Below, in pieces: positions 57,728-64,000 of a stretch of 64,000 nucleotides of DNA; position 1 is the first letter of the stretch, and the number at the start of each line of letters is the position of its first letter. The position numbers and the translations under genes are program-made. The DNA comes from JABDGM01 sp963738665 (GTDB lineage: Bacteria > Planctomycetota > Planctomycetia > Pirellulales > Lacipirellulaceae). The DNA lies in NCBI GenBank assembly GCA_963738665.1, contig CAVTXL010000002.1, forward strand, positions 434,001 to 498,000, written 5' to 3'. The notes below the pieces were generated by a model that made no database searches, had not been told where the DNA came from, and worked only from the letters and a program-made list of their open reading frames with translations.

Positions 57728-58178
57728 GGGTCAAGGGTCAAGGGTCAAGGGCTGGAGGAGCAATTCGATATGTTCCGATTCGAAAAGCTGGAAGTTTGGG
57801 AGAAATCGATAGCGCTCGCCCAACGTGTCTACGAAGTCACCCGGCAGTTTCCGGACAATGAACGGTTTGGTTTGACCAGCCAAATGCGCCGTTCGGCGGT
57901 GTCCATCTTGTCAAACATTGCCGAAGGATGCGGCCGCACGTCGGACGTTGATTTCGCGCGGTTTCTGGAAATTGCGCATGGTTCATTGATGGAAGTGATT
58001 TCGCAGGCACGAATCGCTCACTTGCAAACGTTTTTGCCGCAGGATGACTACAGCGAACTGTATCGTCAGTCGGAACGGGTCGCCCGAATGCTCAGCGGAC
58101 TGAGAGTGTCACTACTGCACCACTCAGGCCGACGCCAAATGGTTCCCACCCTCGACCCTTGACTCTCGACCCTCGACC
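57728..58178. repeat. Inverted heptamer arrays bracketing the S23 gene
   Basis: Left array (57728-57755): GGGTCAA three times, then GGGCTGG. Right array (58149-58176): CCCTCGA, CCCTTGA, CTCTCGA, CCCTCGA. They are inverse to each other. The S23 gene occupies the core; its stop codon TGA (58160-58162) lies inside the second right unit and the next gene's ATG (58179) follows the last one. Confidence 0.8.
57770..58162 (+). CDS. Four-helix bundle protein (S23/IVS family)
   Basis: The 130-residue product has the S23/23S-rRNA-intervening-sequence-family pattern: FEKLEVWEKSIALAQRVYEV, FGLTSQMRRSAVSILSNIAE and FLEIAHGSLMEVISQARIA. These proteins form pentameric four-helix bundles and are relatives of the DGR accessory protein Avd; their cell role is not established. 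GGAGGAG lies about 9 bases upstream of ATG 57770. The last residues (VPTLDP) are encoded by the heptamer array, so the natural C terminus may have been lost. The gene separates DUF58 from the second VWA gene and is flanked by inverted heptamers. Confidence 0.85.
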   Translation: MFRFEKLEVWEKSIALAQRVYEVTRQFPDNERFGLTSQMRRSAVSILSNIAEGCGRTSDVDFARFLEIAHGSLMEVISQARIAHLQTFLPQDDYSELYRQSERVARMLSGLRVSLLHHSGRRQMVPTLDP

Positions 58179-60322
58179 ATGCTCGACTTCTTCCACAACA
58201 CGCTCTCCGGCTGGCAATGGGCCGCCCTCGCGGCGGTGCCGCCGGCGATTCTGGCGCTGTACTTCCTCAAGCTCCGCCGCCAGCCGCTGGAGGTGCCCAG
58301 CACGTATTTGTGGAAGAAGTCGATCGAAGACCTGCACGTCAACAGCCTTTGGCAGCGCCTGCGACAAAGCCTGCTCTTGTTCCTGCAACTGCTGCTGGTG
58401 GCCCTGGCGATGCTGGCCCTGCTGCGGCCCGGCTGGCAGGGCACCAGGCTGGAAGGAGAGCGGTTCATTTTCCTGGTCGACAATTCGGCCAGCATGTCGG
58501 CCACTGACGCGACGGACGCGAAAAACCGCTTGGAAGAAGCCAAGCAGCTCGTCGACGGGCTGATCGACCAGATGAACTCGAGCATGACGGCGATGATCGT
58601 CAGTTTCGCCGATACGCCGCAGGTCGTGCAGGAATTCACCGATAATCGCCGCCAGTTGCGCGAGCGGCTGGCCACCATCCAGCCGACCGACCGCGGCACC
58701 GATTTGCACGGCGCGCTCGACATGGCCGACGGCTTGGCGAACCCCGGCGCGTTTCGACCGGGCCGATGGGCGCCGATATCGAAATCGCCAAGGCCAGGCC
58801 GGCCACGCTCTACATCTTCAGCGACGGCCGCTTTGAAGACGTCAAAGGCTTCTCGCTCGGCAATCTCGCGCCGGTCTACGTGCCGATCGGTTCGCTGGAC
58901 GCCAAGAACCTGGCCCTCACCACCTTCACCACGCGCCGCAGCGACGCTCATCCGGACGAGCAGCAGGCGTTCATCCAGGTGGCCAACTTTACCGACTCGC
59001 CGCAAACCGTGACCGTCGAAATGGAGCACGACGGGCGGCTCCTCGACGCCCGCGAAGTCTCGGTTCCCGCAGGCGACGTCAGCGGCGTCGTGTTTCCCCT
59101 GGCCGACGCACCGGCCGGCGCCTTGCACGCCCGCCTGAAATACAAACTCGACACGCCCGGCGGACGCGACGACCTGGCCCAGGACGACACGGCCTATGCC
59201 GCGCTGAACGACGCCAAGCCGGGCCGCGTGCTGTTCGTCACACCGGGCGACACGGCGCTAGAAATCGCGCTGGGCACGACGCGGGCCGCCCGCTTCGCCA
59301 ACATCCAAGTGGCAAAGCCTGATATCCTGAGCACCGCCGATTACCAGCGCGATGCCGACTCCGGCGCGTATAATCTCATCATCTACGACCAATGCGTGCC
59401 GGCCTCGCTGCCGCGGTCGAATACGATTTTCGTCGGCCGCTTGCCGCCTGGCCCAGCCTGGCGAGGACGCGAAGCAACTGCCCAGGCCGAACTTGATAAG
59501 AACAGCGACGCGGCCAAAAGCGGAGAGAAGACGGGACAACCGCCCGCGGCCACGGCCGATGCTTCGCCCAAATATCAAATGATCGGCGGGCCGCAAATCC
59601 TGGATTGGGCCCGTTCGCATCCCCTCTTGGCCCAGGTCGAGCTAGGCAACGTGGCCATCGTCGACAGTCTGCTCATCGACCCGCCACAGGGCAGCACGGT
59701 CCTCATCGACTCGACGGCCGGTCCTATCGCGGCGGTCGCCCCACGCGACGCCTATCAAGACGTCGTGCTCGGCTTCGAAATTGTCGGCACCGACAAGGAC
59801 GGCACAAACACGATCAACACCGATTGGCCCAAGCGTCTGAGCTTTCCCACCTTCTGGCTGAACGCTCTTGAATTTTTGGCCGGCGGTTCGGAAGATTCGC
59901 AGCTCGCGAGCGTGTCGCCGGGAAAGACGGTCGAGCTGCGCGTGCCGGGCAACGTCGAGCAATTGACGATTGTTGACCCCGTCAAGAAAGAATTCTCCGT
60001 CCGCCGCGAGGCCGAAGACTTGTTCCAATTCCACGATACCGACCCGCTCGGCGTCTACCTCGTTCGCCGTGGCGATCAGGTCATCGAGCGCTTCGCGGTG
60101 AACCTGTTCGATCGCCAGGAAAGCGATATCCGCCTGCGGCCCAGCCAGGATCCCGACTCGCCCACCGTGCGGCCGGCCGACATTCGCATTGGCCACGTCG
60201 ACGTAGCGGCCACCGTCCACGAGACGCCGGCCCGGCAGGAGCTGTGGAAGCTGATTCTGGCGTGCGCCCTGGTTGTTTTGGTGTTTGAATGGTATATCTA
60301 CAACCGTCGCGTATATTTGTAG
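58179..60322 (+). CDS. BatA-type VWA membrane protein, one frameshift
   Basis: The N terminus (MLDFFHNTLSGWQWAALAAV) and LYFLKLRRQPLEVPSTYLWK match the BatA-like domain, two membrane helices follow (SLLLFLQLLLVALAMLALL) and then a VWA domain with DNSASM MIDAS (FIFLVDNSASMSATDATDAK). The first frame fails at about 58765; a second frame from MGADIEIAKARPATLYIFSD continues to 60322 with a large extracytoplasmic part and a C-terminal helix (LWKLILACALVVLVFEWYIY). The full product is about 713 residues. It forms the membrane part of the MoxR cluster. Confidence 0.82.
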
Positions 60323-60336
60323 GGCTACTTGGTTTG

Positions 60337-60455
60337 GTGAGCAGGTTAGTAAGTGAGTAGGTGAGTAAGTCGCGTGTGGGCGCGATATTTGCTCACGAAT
60401 CGCCACCAAAAGCGTCTACTCACGAGTTACGCACTCAGTTGCTCAAGTACTCACC
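60337..60455. repeat. Inverted octamer arrays before the methyltransferase gene
   Basis: Left units (60337-60368): GTGAGCAG, GTTAGTAA, GTGAGTAG, GTGAGTAA. Right units (60416-60455): CTACTCAC, GAGTTACG, CACTCAGT, TGCTCAAG, TACTCACC. The core has about 47 bases. The ATG of the next gene follows 3 bases later. This is the only element with 8-base units. Confidence 0.75.
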
Positions 60456-60458
60456 CCC

Positions 60459-61196
60459 ATGCCCATCTCTAAATCGTCACCCCGTCGGCGTGCGAAGAAG
60501 CCCCGCGAGCGGGCTGCGAACGTCGTCAACCGCCTGGTCGAGAACGACCTGATTCGCCGCGTCAGCTTCGACGAGTACCGCTCGAAGATTCAGCATGTTT
60601 ACGGCGGACCGAAAGGGGCGATGCTGGCCACGTGCAGCATGTTGTCGCTCCACATCCCGCTGGGGAAGCGGCTGTTTCGCACGCGGCGATTCGACCTGGG
60701 CGGCATGAAATCAATTCTGGACGTCGGCAGCGGGGCCGGGCAAATTATTCAACATCTGCTCGAATTTGCCGACGCGGACGCCGCGATCACCGGCATCGAC
60801 CTGTCGCAGCCGATGCTTCGCCGGGCGCGGCGGCGGCTGAAGAGCGATCGCCCCCGGCTGATCGCCGCCGATCTCTCCGCCCTGCCGTTTGCCGACGCCT
60901 CGTTCGACGGCATCACCTGCGGCTATGTGCTGGAGCATTTGCCCGACCCGCGCGTCGGCCTGGCCGAGCTGGCCCGTGTCCTCATGTCGGGCGGACGGAT
61001 GCTACTGCTAACGACCGAAGACAACTTCTCCGGCGCCTGGACGAGCCGCGTCTGGGCCTGCCGCACGTACAACCGCCGCGAGCTGAAAGCGATTTGCGAA
61101 TCGCTCCACCTACGGTGGAAGAAGGAGCTGTGGTTCACCAAGGTGCACCGCGCGATCCGGGCCGGCGGGATTTGCGTGGAGATTGAGAAATCGTAG
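60459..61196 (+). CDS. Class I SAM-dependent methyltransferase
   Basis: The 245-residue product has motif I ILDVGSGAGQIIQHLLE, then ITGIDLSQPMLRRARRRLK, LIAADLSALPFADASFDGIT and CGYVLEHLPDPRVGLAELA, the methyltransf_11 pattern. The N terminus is basic (MPISKSSPRRRAKKPRERAA) and may bind nucleic acid or be a translation product of the repeat. The substrate is unknown; it could be a quinone, lipid or RNA. It is the last gene of the cluster. Confidence 0.85.
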   Translation: MPISKSSPRRRAKKPRERAANVVNRLVENDLIRRVSFDEYRSKIQHVYGGPKGAMLATCSMLSLHIPLGKRLFRTRRFDLGGMKSILDVGSGAGQIIQHLLEFADADAAITGIDLSQPMLRRARRRLKSDRPRLIAADLSALPFADASFDGITCGYVLEHLPDPRVGLAELARVLMSGGRMLLLTTEDNFSGAWTSRVWACRTYNRRELKAICESLHLRWKKELWFTKVHRAIRAGGICVEIEKS

Positions 61197-61201
61197 TTCG
61201 T

Positions 61202-61366
61202 AGGACGGACAACCGTATCGGTCCGTCAAAATGGATCAACCGCGGGGGGCGGGAACAATTTTGGGCGGACCGATCGGCACTCCCTTCGGACGGCCGCAAT
61301 AGCAATTGTGGCGCAACTGGCGGTTCGTGAATTCGCACGCTCTCGGACGGACAGGATTGTCCGTCC
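61202..61366. repeat. GGACGGACAA repeat, partial copies
   Basis: The first piece begins AGGACGGACAACCG (61202). The second, GGACGGACA-GGAT-TGTCCGTCC (61345-61366), is a 9-bp hairpin. They belong to the family at 4431 and 11991. The bases between hold nothing recognisable. Confidence 0.6.
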
Positions 61367-61495
61367 CACCCCATCGTCCTCCAAGCCGTCTGATCCGGCT
61401 GCGGTCAGGGCGCGCTCGGGCCCGCCACCCTAGCCGTGGCGACAAGTTGATACTTTTGGCCGCGCGGCTGTTTGACGTCTTGTTGGCCACTGGAC

Positions 61496-62035
61496 CTACG
61501 ACTTGACCTCAATCCGCCGGCTCTTGCTTTCTTCGGTCTTGGGCAGCTTGAGCGTCAGCACGCCGTTGCGGTATGTCGCATCCACGTTTTCGGCATCGAC
61601 GTCGGTCGGCAGCGTCATCGAGCGATAGAGTTCCTTGCGCTGCCAGCGCCGGCCGCCGTCCTGTTCGCTTTCGCCGCTCTCGCAGGCGCACAGCACAAGC
61701 TGGTTGCCGCTGATCTGGATGTCAAAGTCGTCCGGCTCGAAGCCGGGCGCCTCCGCCCGCACGACAATCTCGTCCTCGTTGTCTTCGACGTCGAAATCCC
61801 AGGCAAGGTTGGACTGCGGCCAGGCCGGCAATCCGCCGATGCCGCCTAGAAAGTCGTCAAATATCCGGTCGAATTCAGCCCGCAGCCGGCTCATCGGCGA
61901 ACCGGCACGGTTCATGGCGCGCCCACCCGAATATGGGGCCATCGAGCGACCCCGTCTTTGCCCTTCTCGCCGAGATTGCTCATTCTGAGCTTGTTCTTTG
62001 TGAGCTTGTTCTTTTTCCTGTTGAGCTTTTGACAT
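61496..62035 (-). CDS. Hsp20/alpha-crystallin small heat-shock protein
   Basis: Hsp20 proteins bind unfolded proteins and prevent aggregation. The 179-residue product (ATG 62035, AAGGAG about 7 bases upstream) has a Gln/Arg-rich N terminus, the ACD domain with WDFDVEDNEDEIVVRAEAPG, IQISGNQLVLCACESGES and the C-terminal motif GVLTLKLPKTEESKSRRIEV. The GVLTLKLPK signature is characteristic. The I-x-I tail motif may be IEV. The Met at 62491 would only extend the frame through other genes. Confidence 0.92.
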   Translation of the reverse strand: MSKAQQEKEQAHKEQAQNEQSRREGQRRGRSMAPYSGGRAMNRAGSPMSRLRAEFDRIFDDFLGGIGGLPAWPQSNLAWDFDVEDNEDEIVVRAEAPGFEPDDFDIQISGNQLVLCACESGESEQDGGRRWQRKELYRSMTLPTDVDAENVDATYRNGVLTLKLPKTEESKSRRIEVKS

Positions 62036-62196
62036 CGCTACGTCTCCTTGTCCAGTTCTCCAAACGAAGTTCATCAGCATGCACGCGGCCAGGCACACGC
62101 AGCCGCTCTCCCCCTCACGTAACAAGAAGGCCGCAAACCGCGCGCCGATTGACGACAGATGATTGCTCAGCGTCGCCTTGTCAGCACTGCGACATA

Positions 62197-62406
62197 CTAG
62201 TGAATCGCCCCGGCCACCGCTTCGCCAAACCACAGCAGGATGACGGTGCTGAGTGCAGCGACGAGCAAGAATACCGGCAGCATTAATACCCCTGCATTCG
62301 CGGCATGCTGCGGATCGGCGCGGCGAACCTCGGCCACAGCGCGGCTGAAGACCGACAAGTAAACGGCCAGCGGGATGAACGGTAGAAACAGGGTCGACAA
62401 TTTCAT
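62197..62406 (-). CDS. Small two-helix membrane protein, 69 residues
   Basis: ATG 62406 begins MKLSTLFLPFIPLAVYLSVF, with a second helix (LMLPVFLLVAALSTVILLWF) near the C terminus. The frame has no clear start signal upstream. It follows directly on a broken membrane-protein gene and may be its continuation after another frame change. Confidence 0.5.
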   Translation of the reverse strand: MKLSTLFLPFIPLAVYLSVFSRAVAEVRRADPQHAANAGVLMLPVFLLVAALSTVILLWFGEAVAGAIH

Positions 62407-62639
62407 CCGTCCGCCGCTGCCTACTCTGGCTGACGAGCTTGACGCAAAAGACGGCCAATACGCCGATAATGATTGCTGCCCCGATCGCCACCGCGAATGC
62501 GGCAAAGAACAGCGGAATTCGATATAGGAATCGGACGAAATGCGTGGCCCCGACGAGGTATGGCCCCGACGAGGTAGGCGACTCCGAACAGAATTCCCAA
62601 AACTCGGTGTTGCAGTGCCGGTTGCCAAAGTGGCGACAT
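62407..62639 (-). pseudogene. Membrane protein gene broken by a 16-bp tandem duplication
   Basis: ATG 62639 begins MSPLWQPALQHRVLGILFGV and AYLVGA, then the frame fails. The plus-strand sequence TGGCCCCGACGAGGTA is present twice in tandem at 62545-62560 and 62561-62576. Removing one copy restores AYLVGATHFVRFLYRIPLFF, AAFAVAIGAAIIIGVLAVFC and VKLVSQSR, two long hydrophobic helices. The stop of the restored frame is not found before the next gene, so another lesion may be present. Confidence 0.6.
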
Positions 62640-62654
62640 GCCGCCAGTTTGGAC

Positions 62655-63938
62655 TCAATCGGCGACCGCGTCCAGGCAAGGGGCCGGCAACAGCTCGAGA
62701 ATGGCCACTTCCGGAGGGCAGTTGTAACGCAGCGGCGTCAGACTGCCGGTGCCGCGGCTGACGTGCATGACCGTGTCGCCCGCGCGAAACACGCCGCTCG
62801 CGTAACGCGTGCCTTGGCGACTGGGCGCGAGGAGCGGCCCCAGCAGCGGCAATCGCACCTGCCCGCCATGATTGTGCCCGGCCAGCATCAAGTCGTACTC
62901 CTGCGCCTGGGCCCAGGTAAATTGATCGGGTGAATGGGAAAGCAAGATTCGGAGCGTTGGGTATTCGGATGGGGAGTCGGGGGCGGGCGATTGGTTGCGA
63001 TCGCCGATGCTAACGCTGCGGGCGCGATCGGGAGACCGGCCCGAACTGGAAGCTCGGCCCGAACCTGAAGCTCGGCCCGAACTGGGCGGCGCCGGACCGA
63101 ACCAGGGCAACTCATTGCCGGCCAAGAGCACGGACTGGCGGCCACGCACCGCGACGTACAGTAGCTGGCCGCCCACGTGCACCAGGCCGCATTCGGCCAG
63201 CACCGCAAGCAGCGTCCGTTGGTCAACCTTTAGATCGTGATTGCCACGCACAAAATAGACGCCGCAGCGGGCCTGCAGCCGGCCCAGCGTGTCCGGAATC
63301 CAGTCGATGTAGGCATTGCGTTCGACCAGGTCGCCCGTCACGGCGACGAGATCGGGCTCGCAAGCGTTCACCCGCTCGACCACTTCGCGGAAGTAAGCGC
63401 GCAATGCGGCCGGACATGTGCAAATCGGTCAGGTGCGCGATCCGCAGGCCGGCCAGCTCCGCCGGCAGACGCGGCAACGTCAGCTTCTTTTCGTGCAGAT
63501 GCACGTCAAGCGCTTGATTGCCTGGCAAATTCGCAAGCCAAGCCGTCAGGCCAGGCTGGGCCAACGGCTCGCTGGTTTGACTTTTCAGGTCAATGCGCGT
63601 CGTGTGATTCGACACAAGCGCACCCGCCGCTCGGGGTGAACCACGGTCCACAGCCAAGCCGCCGTGCCGATCACGCTAATCGCCGCACAGACGGCCAAAT
63701 AAGCCCAGCTTGCCCGCAGCACGAGGCCCGCCGGCTGGCCCGCGGCGTCACTCAGCGCCTCCGCCCGTAGCACGGCCGTCAGTACCACGATCGGGATCGC
63801 CGTGACGGCGACCGCACAGACCGCGGTCAGGCCGTCCATTAGCATGCGGTTGATCGCGTACCCGTGCAGCCGATTGACGAGCGCCACCCACAAAATCGCG
63901 TGGCCAATCGCAGACAGAATCAGCACGGCATAGGGCAT
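62655..63938 (-). CDS. Membrane-anchored metallophosphoesterase, two frameshifts
   Basis: Three frames together form one protein. The first (63938-63585) has four membrane helices (AVLILSAIGHAILWVALVNR and so on). The second joins near 63620 and has LAGLRIAHLTDLHMSG, with the D-x-H metal ligands. The third joins near 63412 and continues EPDLVAVTGDLVERN, VRGNHDLKVDQRT and LMLAGHNHGGQVRLPLLG. These motifs are the calcineurin-like phosphoesterase signature. A tandem repeat (GCCCGAACTGGAAGCTCG-type, 63040-63091) is inserted in frame near the middle. It is probably an inner-membrane enzyme acting outside the cytoplasm. Confidence 0.78.
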
Positions 63939-64000
63939 GGCGAACGTGACGTGAGGGCGCGGCGAGAACGGGTGTGGCGGTGCGGAGTGAGAGGCAGCCG

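Noticed and set aside
57770..58162. Diversity-generating retroelement (Avd-like gene)
   Set aside because: The S23 protein resembles Avd, but no reverse transcriptase, template repeat or variable repeat is found in the window.

Overview
The window looks like a chromosomal segment of a Planctomycetes bacterium, probably of the Pirellulales. The evidence is the DUF1549/DUF1553 protein followed by a Tat-exported DUF1501 protein, three PEP-CTERM proteins, small membrane proteins of the RFSLRxLLI type, a MoxR/DUF58/VWA cluster and high GC. kdsA and a Kdo-type envelope fit a Gram-negative cell plan. Most of the region is ordinary vertically inherited gene content; there is no phage, CRISPR array or large genomic island.

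Layout. 1-5.6 kb: two TPR proteins, xerD, a PlsC-like acyltransferase and an HD-domain nuclease. 5.7-8.2 kb: an exported-protein gene split by a complete ISL3-type insertion sequence with an 8-bp target duplication. 8.3-10.8 kb: the translation-termination block rpmE-prfA-prmC (minus strand). 11-16.4 kb: SBF transporter, large lipoprotein, kdsA and a lipid/diacylglycerol kinase. 16.4-21.7 kb: small membrane proteins, a Mug-type DNA glycosylase, a HicBA-like toxin-antitoxin pair, one or two candidate structured RNAs and several dispersed hairpins. 21.8-25.4 kb: DUF1549/1553, DUF1501 and DUF2007. 25.9-34 kb: PEP-CTERM proteins, hemB, a Ser/Thr kinase and a PQQ-type sugar dehydrogenase. 34-46 kb: Kef antiporter, hemW, CNNM/CorC transporter, uracil-DNA glycosylase, der, tRNA-Val and panB. 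46-52 kb: zinc-ribbon proteins, VOC protein, rpiB with a duplicated tail fragment, and a threonylcarbamoyl-AMP synthase fused to a low-molecular-weight phosphatase. 52.5-61.2 kb: a VWA - MoxR - DUF58 - (S23 four-helix protein) - VWA - methyltransferase operon. 61.5-64 kb: Hsp20, small membrane proteins and a membrane-anchored metallophosphoesterase.

Two features run through the whole window. First, gene junctions carry degenerate 7-mer (once 8-mer) tandem arrays, each with its own unit and usually arranged as array - core - inverted array. Every junction of the 55-60 kb operon has one. One pair brackets a stand-alone four-helix-bundle (S23) gene, and one sits in frame inside prmC. This is the most unusual pattern here. 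Second, at least a dozen conserved genes (kdsA, hemW, uracil-DNA glycosylase, the Sua5 fusion, both VWA proteins and others) are broken by single-base indels although the protein reads on perfectly in the next frame. So many lesions in housekeeping genes suggest residual indel errors in the assembly rather than real gene loss. By contrast, the IS insertion and a 16-bp tandem duplication at 62.55 kb look like genuine mutations.
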